A DNA stretch of 64,000 nt from CAIXDB01 sp038327915 (GTDB lineage Bacteria > Patescibacteriota > Minisyncoccia > Phycocordibacterales > DATDWN01). The stretch lies in contig JBBQLO010000001.1 of the NCBI GenBank assembly GCA_038327915.1, positions 34,510 through 98,509 of the forward strand, in the 5' to 3' direction. The notes beneath the pieces are model-generated. The model did not search any database and was not told the DNA's origin. It saw nothing but the letters and a program-made list of their open reading frames with translations. A program made the translations under genes and the position numbers. Below are positions 36,579 through 44,866 of this stretch, in pieces (positions within the stretch are counted from its first letter, which is position 1; the number at the start of each line of letters is the position of its first letter).

Positions 36579-37463
36579 ATGAATCAAAAAAATATGCAGA
36601 CATTGCGAGAATATGTGAGAGATGCACAGGAAAAGAAAATAGCCATCGGACATTTCAATATTTCTAATCTTGAGGGACTATGGGGAGTGTTTAAGGCAGC
36701 GCAGAAACTTTCCGTGCCAGTCATTATTGGAGTTTCTGAGGGAGAGCGTGATTTTGTCGGTGTGCGACAAGCCGTAGCACTCGTAAAAAGTCTTCGGGAG
36801 GAATTCGATTATCCTATTTTTCTCAATGCTGACCACACGTATTCGTTTGAGAGAGTGAAGGAAGCAATTGACGTAGGTTTTGACTCGGTTATTTTTGATG
36901 GTGCACAACTGCCTCTTGAAGAAAATATTAAAATAACTCAACAGTGCGTAGAGTATGCGCGTAATTGTGGGAGAGACGTTTTGGTAGAAGCAGAAATGGG
37001 TTACATCGGAGTATCTTCAAAAATTCTCGACGATATCCCAGAGGGAGTCAAACTCGATTCTGCTTCTCTTACTGATCCTCTTGTCGCTAAAGAATTTGTC
37101 AAAGCAACTGGTGTTGATATGTTTGCGCCAGCAGTAGGAAACATTCACGGTATGTTTCGTGGGGGAGTGGATCCTGCTCTCAATATTGAAAGAGTAAAGG
37201 AAGTATCTGAATCAACTCGTGTACCACTTGTTCTTCATGGTGGTTCAGGCAACTCCGAAGATGATTTTAAGCAAGCGATAGCAAACGGTGTGACGATAGT
37301 ACACATTAATACCGAAATCCGTATTGCGTATAAACAAGGCTTGATGAAAGGTATTTCCGAAAACCCTGACGAAGTAGCCCCGTACAAATTCCTCCGCCCC
37401 GCTGTACTGTCAGTCCAAGACGTCGTGGAAAAAAAATTGAGATTGTTTAATAATCTATCATAA
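36579..37463 (+). CDS. fba: Class II fructose-bisphosphate aldolase
   Basis: This zinc-dependent aldolase cleaves fructose 1,6-bisphosphate (or a related ketose bisphosphate) into triose phosphates. Metal and substrate motifs are visible: NADHTYSFE with the zinc His near residue 88, VEAEMGYIG near 138, VGNIHGMF with a zinc His near 189, LHGGSGNS with a zinc His near 219, and INTEIR near 246. 294 aa is typical. TATACT lies eight bases before the ATG and faces the PfkB gene promoter 29 bp away. Tagatose-type specificity cannot be excluded. Confidence 0.92.
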   Translation: MNQKNMQTLREYVRDAQEKKIAIGHFNISNLEGLWGVFKAAQKLSVPVIIGVSEGERDFVGVRQAVALVKSLREEFDYPIFLNADHTYSFERVKEAIDVGFDSVIFDGAQLPLEENIKITQQCVEYARNCGRDVLVEAEMGYIGVSSKILDDIPEGVKLDSASLTDPLVAKEFVKATGVDMFAPAVGNIHGMFRGGVDPALNIERVKEVSESTRVPLVLHGGSGNSEDDFKQAIANGVTIVHINTEIRIAYKQGLMKGISENPDEVAPYKFLRPAVLSVQDVVEKKLRLFNNLS

Positions 37464-37503
37464 AATATACGTGCTATATTATATTTAATATATAAAAAAT
37501 AAT

Positions 37504-38472
37504 ATGAAAATTTACATTACACGGAAGATTCCAGAAATAGGAATAAAAATGTTGCAGGACGCTGGCCATGAAGTCGACGTAAACCCTGCGGATCGTATTT
37601 TAACCAAGCAGGAACTAATGGAAATTCTCAAGGCAAAGCCGTATGACGCAGTCCTGCCTCTTTTAACTGATACTATTAACGCTGAAATATATGATGCAGT
37701 ACCCACAGCCAAAATTTTTGCAAACTACGCAGTCGGAACAAACAATATTGATGTCGCTGAAGCTACTAAGCGTGGCATCACTGTAACCAACACACCTGGC
37801 GCCCTTACTAACACAGTTGCTGAACACGCAGTGGCACTACTTTTGGCACTTTCTACTCGTCTTGTAGAAGCAGATGCGTACACACGATCGGGTGCGTACA
37901 AAGGCTGGGAACCTATGGGTTTTTTGGGAGTAGATCTTGCGGGGAAGACTCTTGGTATCCTCGGAGCGGGTCGAATCGGTTTTCGTGTAGCTCACATTCT
38001 TGTTCACGGATTTGATATGAAAGTTGCGTATTATGACGTTAAAAATAATTCTGAATTTGAAGCAGACTATAATGCTACTTTTTGTGCGACTCCAGAGGAA
38101 TTATTAAAAATATCTGACGTGGTCTCTGTTCACGTGCCACTTTTACCCGAAACTTATCATTTACTGAATGCAGAACGACTGGGTATGATGAAAAAAACTG
38201 CTTATCTCATTAACACTTCTCGTGGGCCAGTAGTAGATGAGGTCTCACTTGTTGCAGCTCTACAAAATGGAGTGATTGCCGGAGCCGGTCTTGATGTGTA
38301 TGAAAATGAGCCGGCACTTGCCCCAGGTCTTGCTGAACTTCCTAATGTAGTCCTTACCCCACACACTGCTTCTGCCACCATGAAGGCTCGCGGGGAGATG
38401 GCAGAGCTCGCAGCACAAAATATTATTGATTTTTTTGAGGGCAAGGAACCGAAGAATAAAGTTGTAATATAG
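37504..38472 (+). CDS. D-isomer-specific 2-hydroxyacid dehydrogenase (glyoxylate/hydroxypyruvate reductase-like)
   Basis: This NAD(P)-dependent enzyme reduces a 2-keto acid such as glyoxylate or hydroxypyruvate. The Rossmann motif is GILGAGRIGFRVA near residue 150-162. The family motif VSVHVPLLPETYHLLN is near 208, and MMKKTAYLINTSRGPVVDE follows. The catalytic Glu and His are in NEPAL and LTPHTAS near 265-290. 322 aa is a normal length, and similarity to GyaR/D-glycerate dehydrogenase seems highest. It follows the aldolase on the same strand after 40 bp. Confidence 0.9.
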   Translation: MKIYITRKIPEIGIKMLQDAGHEVDVNPADRILTKQELMEILKAKPYDAVLPLLTDTINAEIYDAVPTAKIFANYAVGTNNIDVAEATKRGITVTNTPGALTNTVAEHAVALLLALSTRLVEADAYTRSGAYKGWEPMGFLGVDLAGKTLGILGAGRIGFRVAHILVHGFDMKVAYYDVKNNSEFEADYNATFCATPEELLKISDVVSVHVPLLPETYHLLNAERLGMMKKTAYLINTSRGPVVDEVSLVAALQNGVIAGAGLDVYENEPALAPGLAELPNVVLTPHTASATMKARGEMAELAAQNIIDFFEGKEPKNKVVI

Positions 38473-38490
38473 GATAATTAAGAATAAAAC

Positions 38491-38718
38491 ATGATTAAAT
38501 TTGTACACAAAAAACATTTTACCAAAGTAAAAGGTACTGCCAAAATAATTATCACATACAGTGCTTTTGATATTATTCTCGGTATATTTCTTTTGGTAAC
38601 CAATATTATTGTCATAATGACACTCTACCACTATCAGAATCCTTCATATAAAAATGGGATGATGAATTCGCAAGTTCCATATCCGTTACGTTTGCAGACC
38701 TCTCACTCACGTCTATAA
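38491..38718 (+). CDS. Small membrane protein, MIKF family member 1 (pilin array)
   Basis: This 75-aa protein has one membrane segment (about residues 22-47). Its first 50 residues closely match the 60-aa protein at 40494 (MIK-VHKKH, GTAKIIITY, DIILGIFLL, TLYHYQ), so the two are paralogues. Both lie just before a pilin gene. I do not recognise the family outside this array. A role in pilin membrane insertion or assembly is a hypothesis from the repeated gene order. Confidence 0.7.
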   Translation: MIKFVHKKHFTKVKGTAKIIITYSAFDIILGIFLLVTNIIVIMTLYHYQNPSYKNGMMNSQVPYPLRLQTSHSRL

Positions 38719-38750
38719 TGCATGGTTTTGTCTTTCATAATAAAATAATG

Positions 38751-39239
38751 CCTCATTATAAAGACAAAGGATTCACCCTTATCGAACTTCTTGTTGTTAT
38801 TTCTATTATTGGCTTACTCTCGAGTGTTGTGTTGGCTAGTCTCAATACTGCTCGTGGGAAGGCTCGAGATGCGTCGATTAAGGAAGAAGTACAACAAGTT
38901 ACTCGACTTATGGCACTTAATTATAGTGAGACGGGAACATACGTCCAACTCCAAGATTGGACGTGGAAATATACTGTGGCAGATTGCGCAGCGTCCACAG
39001 TGTCTGGTAATTATGCCAGTCAGTTTATAAATATATGTAAAAGTGTTGTTTTATTGAATGGAGGAGTAGGTGGTTTTTTCAGTGGCAACTCGGTCGATGG
39101 TAACAATCTTTTTTCTGTTTTTGCGTATTTACCATCCGTAGGTCAGTTCTTTTGTGCTGGTAGTAGTGGTGCAAACTCTGCTGGAACACCGGGAACGTAT
39201 TCGTATTGGTCTGGTCCCGGGTGTTATGGTAACCCTTAA
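38751..39239 (+). CDS. Type IV pilin/pseudopilin 1
   Basis: The product is a class III-signal pilin: a short basic leader (MPHYKDKG), then FTLIELLVVISIIGLLSSVVLASLNTA, the membrane helix with the conserved Glu at +5. The prepilin peptidase would cut after the Gly of KDKG. The C-terminal domain is Gly/Ser-rich with paired Cys near the end. I start at 38751, the ATG that gives a normal short leader, rather than at 38718. It is one of four pilin genes in an array. Confidence 0.9.
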   Translation, partial: PHYKDKGFTLIELLVVISIIGLLSSVVLASLNTARGKARDASIKEEVQQVTRLMALNYSETGTYVQLQDWTWKYTVADCAASTVSGNYASQFINICKSVVLLNGGVGGFFSGNSVDGNNLFSVFAYLPSVGQFFCAGSSGANSAGTPGTYSYWSGPGCYGNP

Positions 39240-39319
39240 ACTGGGTGGTGTAAATGAAGTAGCTACTGAGCATCTTACAAAATTGAATGTGATACAATGA
39301 AGTAAATAAAATTAACACT

Positions 39320-39610
39320 ATGTCCGACGTTCAATTTGATGAAGAAAATGCTCTAGCAAGCTATTCAAACTCTTTTCGTAGAACACAAGAGGAAACATTG
39401 AGTACACTTCAAAACCTAGTTATTAAGACCGGATTAATTTCAAGCAAAGTTCAAGCCGATTATGTACTCGGTGCCATAGCCCTTATTTGTTTTTTAGCTA
39501 CGTGTTTCGTATTTTTTTCCTCTAGTGGTATTTTATCGTCTGGTTCAGTTCCAGTTTCGAAAGAAAAGATGATAGAGGCTTTACATCAATTACCACAGGG
39601 ACGCCCATAA
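39320..39610 (+). CDS. Small membrane protein, MSDVQFDE family member 1 (pilin array)
   Basis: This 96-aa protein starts MSDVQFDEENALASY and has a single membrane helix (about 50-72). The sequence MSDVQFDE recurs at the start of the proteins at 40212 and 41277. The N-terminal part should face the cytoplasm, and a short tail the outside. The family is not one I can name. Its repeated placement directly before a pilin gene suggests a partner of the pilins. Confidence 0.72.
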   Translation: MSDVQFDEENALASYSNSFRRTQEETLSTLQNLVIKTGLISSKVQADYVLGAIALICFLATCFVFFSSSGILSSGSVPVSKEKMIEALHQLPQGRP

Positions 39611-39622
39611 TTTGTCCTTTAT

Positions 39623-40180
39623 ATGTTCAATATACTTAAAAATAAAATAAAGGTTACAAACAAAGGCTTCACACTTATCGAACTTTTAGTCGTCATTGCC
39701 ATTATTGGTTTACTGTCGAGTGTTGTTCTTGCAAGTCTCAATACTGCTCGAGGGAAGGCTCGAGATGCCAAAAGGGTTGCCGAGTTATCTTCATTATAGA
39801 GTGCAATTGAGTTGTACCATGACAGCACTGGTCATTATCCGAATGATGGTGGGGGTGGAACATATGCTGATTGTTGGAAGGTAGGAAGTAATTGGATTCC
39901 TGATAGCGGTAACTATAACTGGTCGAGTACATATATTCCTAAACAACCACGCGATCCGATCGATACGTGTTGTTGGCCATGGGGTAACTGTGGAAACCCC
40001 GGAGATGCAGGAACGTACGAATATTGGAGTGATGGCAACAAATATCTCCTTGTCGCCCGCTTGGAAAATACTTCTAGCCCGCTTCGGGCAGAAATAACAC
40101 GGATTATTGACCCAAGGAGTGGTCAACCATACGCTAACAATAATCCACTTGGAAAATATTGTTTTGTTATTAGTAATTAG
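39623..40180 (+). pseudogene. Type IV pilin 2, interrupted by an in-frame amber codon
   Basis: The frame starts at ATG 39623 with a basic leader and GFTLIELLVVIAIIGLLSSV, then meets TAG at 39797-39799 (codon 59). It continues uninterrupted in the same frame (SAIELYHDSTGHYPND) to a natural stop at 40178-40180. The amber replaces the position where related pilins have Gln (LQSAIELY pattern), so a single CAG-to-TAG change explains it. Other genes here use TAG as a real stop, so recoding is unlikely. The gene is probably dead unless a suppressor exists. Confidence 0.75.
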
Positions 40181-40211
40181 ATATAATTGTAGTTCATTTA
40201 AATCAACTTAT

Positions 40212-40397
40212 ATGTCCGACGTTCAATTTGATGAGCAAGATCTCGCTTCATATACTCAACCGAGGAAAATAGGAGAGAAATCTACCTTGGTGAAGTTTGT
40301 GGAGAAAATGGGTGTGCCAGAGGAGTATGTAAATTACGTATTTATTGGAGTAGTATCTGTGTGTATTTTTTTTGCGGTACTCATTGTTATTCGTTAA
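40212..40397 (+). CDS. Small membrane protein, MSDVQFDE family member 2 (pilin array)
   Basis: This 61-aa protein begins MSDVQFDEQDLASY and ends in a membrane helix (about 40-60) after EEYVNYV. It is shorter than its two paralogues (39320, 41277), lacking their C-terminal tails. The ATG at 40212 is chosen because of the family N-terminus; upstream in-frame sequence is unrelated. It lies between the broken pilin and the second MIKF gene. Confidence 0.7.
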   Translation: MSDVQFDEQDLASYTQPRKIGEKSTLVKFVEKMGVPEEYVNYVFIGVVSVCIFFAVLIVIR

Positions 40398-40493
40398 TCT
40401 AGTCACTCCTCTCCCCAAATTCCCCAATCCATTATGGATGCTATGAAGTCGGGAGGACCTGCACGTTTGAAATAATTTAAAATTTAAAATATT

Positions 40494-40676
40494 ATGATAA
40501 AATTTATTCACAAAAAGCATCATGACGAGCTAAAAGGAACAGCGAGGATAATTATTACCTATACTCTCACTGACATTATACTGGGATTTTTTCTTTTATT
40601 TGCCAGTTTTCTTGTTATTGTGACTTTGTATCAGTATCAATCAACCATGTATTCCTCAGGTGTCAAGGGTTCGTAA
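40494..40676 (+). CDS. Small membrane protein, MIKF family member 2 (pilin array)
   Basis: This 60-aa protein is a paralogue of the product at 38491: MIKFIHKKH, GTARIIITY, DIILGFFLLF, TLYQYQ. It has one membrane segment at about 22-46 and a short tail. As with the first copy, the next gene downstream is a pilin, here at 40731. Function unknown. Confidence 0.7.
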   Translation: MIKFIHKKHHDELKGTARIIITYTLTDIILGFFLLFASFLVIVTLYQYQSTMYSSGVKGS

Positions 40677-40730
40677 GAACATTTGATGAAAATGAACGCA
40701 CCTCATATGCCCACTTTTTACTAACAGACT

Positions 40731-41252
40731 ATGAATAAAAAAAATTTACATTTACGCAAAGGCTTCACCCTGATCGAACTCCTCGTGGTCATTGCTATTA
40801 TTGGTCTTTTATCGAGCGTTGTATTAGCAAGTTTGAATACTGCTCGGGGGAAGGCGAGGGATGCAATAAGAAAACAAGAAATGCGAGAAATACAAAGTGC
40901 ACTCAACCTCTATTATTCTGATTTTGGTTCCTACCCACTTCCAAATCCTGGTTCGTGGGGTGGAATTAGTACAGTACCATGCGGACCAGGAAATGGACAA
41001 ACAGGCGGCGCGAATGCATATATTTTAGGGTTAACTCCAAAATACATGGGCACTCTCCCTGTTGATCCTGGTCCTGCTGGTTCTTGCAATGGTATTATGT
41101 ATGCTTCTGATGGCATAAATTATAAATTATTAGATCATCAGTCGTATGAGGGAACATATCCCACTGCTGGGCAGGAATTTTATGATCCACTTCGAAAAAC
41201 ATGGTCGATCATGCTTTGTAGTGGAGATTTGACAACGTGTAATACATGGTAA
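40731..41252 (+). CDS. Type IV pilin/pseudopilin 3
   Basis: The protein has the prepilin leader MNKKNLHLRKG and the N-terminal helix FTLIELLVVIAIIGLLSSVVLASLNTARGKARDA. The 100-residue globular part has the ALNLYYSDFGSYPLP motif typical of pseudopilins and four Cys, which may form disulfides with help from the DsbA-like protein. Length is 173 aa. It is the third pilin of the array and lies after a MIKF-type gene. Confidence 0.92.
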   Translation: MNKKNLHLRKGFTLIELLVVIAIIGLLSSVVLASLNTARGKARDAIRKQEMREIQSALNLYYSDFGSYPLPNPGSWGGISTVPCGPGNGQTGGANAYILGLTPKYMGTLPVDPGPAGSCNGIMYASDGINYKLLDHQSYEGTYPTAGQEFYDPLRKTWSIMLCSGDLTTCNTW

Positions 41253-41276
41253 TATAATAAATGTAGTTATTTTTAT

Positions 41277-41567
41277 ATGTCCGACGTCCAATTTGATGAA
41301 GAAAATAGTCTCGCGAGTTATACACGTTCTGCTGTGCGTAAACCTGACGAAGTAGCGGGTGGTTTTGTTATGAAAACTGTGATGAAAACAGGGTTTGTCA
41401 AGACTTCAGCACAAGCGCAATACGTACTTATGGCACTCGCAACGTTATTTTTTCTTACAGCGACGTTTATTATTTTTCACGATTCAGGAGGTAGATTTTC
41501 TTCGAAAGTTGTTCCAAGGGAGACCGTTGATGAAATGATGAAAAAAATTTCTAATCATGGCCAATAA
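41277..41567 (+). CDS. Small membrane protein, MSDVQFDE family member 3 (pilin array)
   Basis: This 96-aa protein starts MSDVQFDEENSLASYTRS and has a membrane helix at about 53-72. It aligns end to end with the product at 39320 (IKTG/MKTG, QAQYVL/VQADYVL, Gly-rich post-helix, basic tail). The next pilin ATG (41581) is 14 bases after its stop. Confidence 0.72.
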   Translation: MSDVQFDEENSLASYTRSAVRKPDEVAGGFVMKTVMKTGFVKTSAQAQYVLMALATLFFLTATFIIFHDSGGRFSSKVVPRETVDEMMKKISNHGQ

Positions 41568-41580
41568 TTCGATATACTTT

Positions 41581-42099
41581 ATGAAAAAATATAATCGAGG
41601 TTTTACTCTTATCGAGCTCTTGGTCGTTATTTCAATTATTGGTTTGTTGTCGAGTGTTGTTCTCGCAAGCTTAAATACTGCGCGATCTAAAGCCCGTGAT
41701 GCAAAGACTTTGGAAGATATACACCAGATTACACTTGCACTCCAGTTGGTGCGTTCAAATGATCCAAATTTTCTTTTTCCTGGAAATTCAGGGAGTTGGC
41801 AATGTCTCAAGTCAAGTGGCACATGTTGGGGTGGAGGTTATTCAGCGAACGCGGGAGTTATTACAGCGCTAGCCCCATATATGTCCAATGTTCCGAGACC
41901 ATCACCCCCATCAGGTACAGAAATGTACGATGCATATTTATATTTACCAAATTACACCGCTTATATTGGATCTTCTCCTCCCGGCACATATATTATATAT
42001 GCTCTAGAACGTCCTTTTCCAGGATCATGTAATGGATACTACGCTGGTGCATACGATGTTGGCTATTACTATTGTTACTCTTTTATTGATGGATTGTAG
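41581..42099 (+). CDS. Type IV pilin/pseudopilin 4
   Basis: The leader is MKKYNRG, and FTLIELLVVISIIGLLSSVVLASLNTA follows. The variable domain has a Tyr-rich C-terminus with four Cys. I start at 41581 to give a normal short leader; an upstream in-frame ATG at 41557 lies inside the previous gene. The pilin is 172 aa. It is the last gene of the array. Confidence 0.92.
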   Translation: MKKYNRGFTLIELLVVISIIGLLSSVVLASLNTARSKARDAKTLEDIHQITLALQLVRSNDPNFLFPGNSGSWQCLKSSGTCWGGGYSANAGVITALAPYMSNVPRPSPPSGTEMYDAYLYLPNYTAYIGSSPPGTYIIYALERPFPGSCNGYYAGAYDVGYYYCYSFIDGL

Positions 42100-42198
42100 T
42101 TGTTGCTAGCTAGTTGTAGTTAACAAAAGTTGAGATAAAAACCAAAGGTTGAGACCATTTGCTTGATTCTTATCACTACTTAAGGTATGCTTGCCTAC

Positions 42199-42858
42199 AT
42201 GAATATATTACAAGCACAAGAAAGAAAAGCGGGAGACAATCTTTTTGATCTGCGCAAAAAAGGCGGAATGCCCGCAGTTTTTTACGGTAAAAAAACTACT
42301 TCTACACCAGTGTCTCTTATTCTCAAGGATTTTATAAAAGTATGGAAAGTGGCTGGTGAGTCTGGTGTGGTAACAATCAAAAGCCCAACTGGCACTGTCG
42401 ATGCTCTTATTCACGAAGTCTCTCTTGATCCCGTGACAGATATTCCTCGACATGTTGATTTTTATGTGTTTGAAAAAGGAAAGAAAATCGAAATTTCTGT
42501 ACCACTAGAATTCGTAGGCATTTCTCCGGCAGTTAAAGATCTGGGAGGAAGTTTGGTCAAAGTTCTTCATGAGCTTAAAATTTCAGCTGATCCCCAGAAT
42601 ATTCCTCACGAGATTGCAGTAGACATATCTTCCCTCGTTACATTTGAAAGCCAAATACTTGCTTCGGAGATTGTATTACCCCAGGGAGTTGTTTTGGAAG
42701 AACTGCCGAGTGAAGTGGTGGCTTCAGCTACTCCTCCAAAGGAGGAGGAATTAGAAGAGTCTGCTCCTGTTGATCTTTCTTCTATTGAAGTAGAAAAGAA
42801 GGGCAAGAAGGATGAAGAGGGTGCAGATGCAACTTCTCCGAAGGCAGACGACAAATAA
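42199..42858 (+). CDS. rplY: 50S ribosomal protein L25 (TL5/CTC type)
   Basis: The protein binds 5S rRNA. The N-terminal L25 beta-barrel (MNILQAQERKAGDNLFDLRKKGGMPAVFYG) is followed by the C-terminal TL5 domain (about 95-180, with VPLEFVGISPAV and LKISADPQNIP). An acidic, low-complexity tail of about 40 residues ends it. I start at ATG 42199: TATGCT lies seven bases upstream, and L25 proteins usually begin at this point. An in-frame ATG at 42187 would add four residues. Confidence 0.9.
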   Translation: MNILQAQERKAGDNLFDLRKKGGMPAVFYGKKTTSTPVSLILKDFIKVWKVAGESGVVTIKSPTGTVDALIHEVSLDPVTDIPRHVDFYVFEKGKKIEISVPLEFVGISPAVKDLGGSLVKVLHELKISADPQNIPHEIAVDISSLVTFESQILASEIVLPQGVVLEELPSEVVASATPPKEEELEESAPVDLSSIEVEKKGKKDEEGADATSPKADDK

Positions 42859-42897
42859 ATACTCATACAAAATAGACCCTAAATAAATACGTAAGAC

Positions 42898-42925
42898 AAG
42901 ACGGATCCAATCCGTCTTTGTTGTA
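42898..42925 (+). terminator. Hairpin terminator after rplY
   Basis: AAGACGGAT (42898-42906) pairs with ATCCGTCTT (42910-42918) around CCA, followed by TTGTTGT. It is a moderate terminator about 40 bp after the L25 stop. Confidence 0.65.
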
Positions 42926-42940
42926 TACTTATTTACACAC

Positions 42941-44347
42941 ATGTTTTTTTTATTTTCCAGAAAATACAAACCTATTAAGGATTCAACAGTGGTTTTTTCT
43001 ATACTCGTGTACGTGCTTCAATTCGCTTTGTGGGGATTCCCTTCTGTCAGTCTTGCCCTGACTCCGGCTGAACAAAAAGTAGAGTGGGAAGCAGAGCTTT
43101 CTCAAACCGAAGCTGATATTACTAAATGGCAGTCCATTCTCGACCACAGCAAAGCTGGTACTGCATCTCTACAACACGATGCGTCCGTCCTCAATGCAAA
43201 AATCCAACAAGCAAAGCTTTTTATTAAACGTAAAAACATTGCAATTGCCCAGCTTGCGTCAGATATTGCGGACAAAAACACTCATATTACTCAGCTGGAA
43301 AACAGAATACGTACAGGGCATGATTCTCTCGCACAGCTTTTGCGTAAGACCAATGAGATTGACCAGTATAGTTTGCCCGAAGTGGTTCTGGGTGAACAAA
43401 ATTTATCTGATTTTTTTGGAGATATTGAATCGTTTCAATCCGTGAACAAGTCACTCTCTAGTCTTTTCGTAAAGATTAGAGAAACAAAAGATTTGACCGT
43501 AAAAGAGAAAGTGGCACTTGATGCCCAAAAGACAAAAGAGGCAGACACTCGTGCGGCAGCAGTTGTACAGCAACAGCAAGTCCAAGCTAATGAAAAACAA
43601 AAAGAATATCTCATTCAGGTAAATAAAACACAAGAGAAGACGTATTCTCAAGTACTGTCTGACCAAAAAGCCAAAGCAGCTAAAATCCGCGCAGCTCTTT
43701 TTGCACTTGCCGGAGGTTCTGCCGCGATTCCTTTTGGGGATGCTTTCAAGTTTGCACAAGAGGCTTCAGTTAAGACAGGTGTCCGTCCGGCATTTCTTCT
43801 CGCTATTTTGACGCAGGAATCTAACCTCGGAAGTAACGTGGGAACGTGCAATAAGCCAGGAGGCCCCAGTTCAAAAGACTGGCACCATATTATGCCAGGA
43901 CCGGATCAAATATCCGCGGGACTTTCAAGACGTGACGATCAGTCAGCTTTTGTTCGCATCACTTCTGCTCTTGGACTTAATCCTGATATACAAAGACTTT
44001 CATGCCCAATGGGTGGAGGTGGGTGGGGAGGAGCTATGGGGCCATCACAATTTATTCCAACTACATGGGAAAATTATCAGAGTAAAATAGCTCGTGCTGT
44101 CGGTAAGTCGGTCGTTAATCCGTGGAATGCCGAGGATGCTTTTATGGCTTCCGCCATCTATCTTTCAGAACTTGGAGCGGGGGGTGGAAATGGAGGGGGA
44201 GGAGGATATACAGCAGAACATACAGCAGCCCTCAAATATTATGCGGGAGGTAACTGGAACAAGCGATCAAATGCATTCTACGGAGATCAAGTCTTAGCGA
44301 AGGCAACATCTATTCAGACAACCATGATTGACCCTCTTAATCTCTAA
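42941..44347 (+). CDS. Exported coiled-coil protein with lytic transglycosylase-like (SLT/MltB-type) domain
   Basis: The 468-aa protein has an N-terminal membrane/signal segment (about 15-40). A long coiled coil follows (about 45-235), resembling the CwlO/EnvC type used to regulate peptidoglycan hydrolases. Residues about 260-468 are lysozyme-like: FLLAILTQESNLGSNVG holds the likely catalytic Glu, and GGAMGPSQFIPTTWENY plus NAEDAFMASAIYLSELG are typical of murein transglycosylases. It should cut peptidoglycan at the cell surface, for growth or for pilus passage. A 13-bp perfect hairpin overlaps the stop codon. Confidence 0.85.
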   Translation: MFFLFSRKYKPIKDSTVVFSILVYVLQFALWGFPSVSLALTPAEQKVEWEAELSQTEADITKWQSILDHSKAGTASLQHDASVLNAKIQQAKLFIKRKNIAIAQLASDIADKNTHITQLENRIRTGHDSLAQLLRKTNEIDQYSLPEVVLGEQNLSDFFGDIESFQSVNKSLSSLFVKIRETKDLTVKEKVALDAQKTKEADTRAAAVVQQQQVQANEKQKEYLIQVNKTQEKTYSQVLSDQKAKAAKIRAALFALAGGSAAIPFGDAFKFAQEASVKTGVRPAFLLAILTQESNLGSNVGTCNKPGGPSSKDWHHIMPGPDQISAGLSRRDDQSAFVRITSALGLNPDIQRLSCPMGGGGWGGAMGPSQFIPTTWENYQSKIARAVGKSVVNPWNAEDAFMASAIYLSELGAGGGNGGGGGYTAEHTAALKYYAGGNWNKRSNAFYGDQVLAKATSIQTTMIDPLNL

Positions 44348-44373
44348 AATGGTTTAACCTTTTTAGAGATTAA
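44337..44373. terminator. Perfect 13-bp hairpin overlapping the transglycosylase stop codon
   Basis: TTAATCTCTAAAA (44337-44349) pairs with TTTTAGAGATTAA (44361-44373). The stop codon TAA is within the first arm. There is no T run after the stem, so it may protect the mRNA 3' end rather than terminate transcription. Confidence 0.4.
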
Positions 44374-44438
44374 GAATTCACTAATCTTTAGATGCTATAT
44401 TTGCTAAAATATCCCTCTTCTGCTACATTATATACTCA

Positions 44439-44795
44439 ATGAAAAAAGACATACATCCAAAAGACTATCGAAAAGTACTTTTTCTCGACAATAGTAGTGA
44501 CTCTCAATTCGTCATTTCTTCTACTGTGGTGACATCAGAAAAAGCAAGACTTAAGGGTAGCGCAGTAGATAGTAAAGAATATCCTGTATATCGCGTAGAA
44601 ATTTCTTCTGCTTCTCACCCTTTCTACACTGGTACAGATAAAATCCTTGATGCCGCAGGTCGAGTTGAAAAATTCAAAGCAAAACAAGCAAAGGCAAAAA
44701 CTACTGTAAAAAAAGTTTCAAAAGTTGCAAAGACGGAAGAAAAAGAAAAGGAAGAGGTAATGGAAGAAAAAAACGAACAAGAAGAAATCATGTAG
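44439..44795 (+). CDS. rpmE2: 50S ribosomal protein L31, type B
   Basis: The first 85 residues match type B L31: [27 protein letters not shown], and [21 protein letters not shown]. The CxxC zinc ligands of type A L31 are missing, which defines type B. A Lys/Glu-rich tail of 35 residues is added. It lies in a translation cluster upstream of prfA. A hairpin with six T follows. Confidence 0.9.
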   Translation: MKKDIHPKDYRKVLFLDNSSDSQFVISSTVVTSEKARLKGSAVDSKEYPVYRVEISSASHPFYTGTDKILDAAGRVEKFKAKQAKAKTTVKKVSKVAKTEEKEKEEVMEEKNEQEEIM

Positions 44796-44811
44796 TAGAT
44801 AGGACAGAAAG

Positions 44812-44834
44812 GCGGGCAAAAGGCTCGCTTTTTT
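44812..44834 (+). terminator. Rho-independent terminator after rpmE
   Basis: GCGGGC (44812-44817) pairs with GCTCGC (44823-44828), including one G-U pair, and TTTTTT follows. It lies 16 bp after the L31 stop. Confidence 0.7.
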
Positions 44835-44866
44835 GCTATACTTGTTTTAATTTTTTAGATATATAT

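Noticed and set aside
39623..40180. Recoding of UAG as an amino acid, suggested by the interrupted pilin and the TAG in the pseudogene at 51349-51740.
   Set aside because: Core genes such as rpoC and rpmE end with TAG, and a normal RF1 gene is present.
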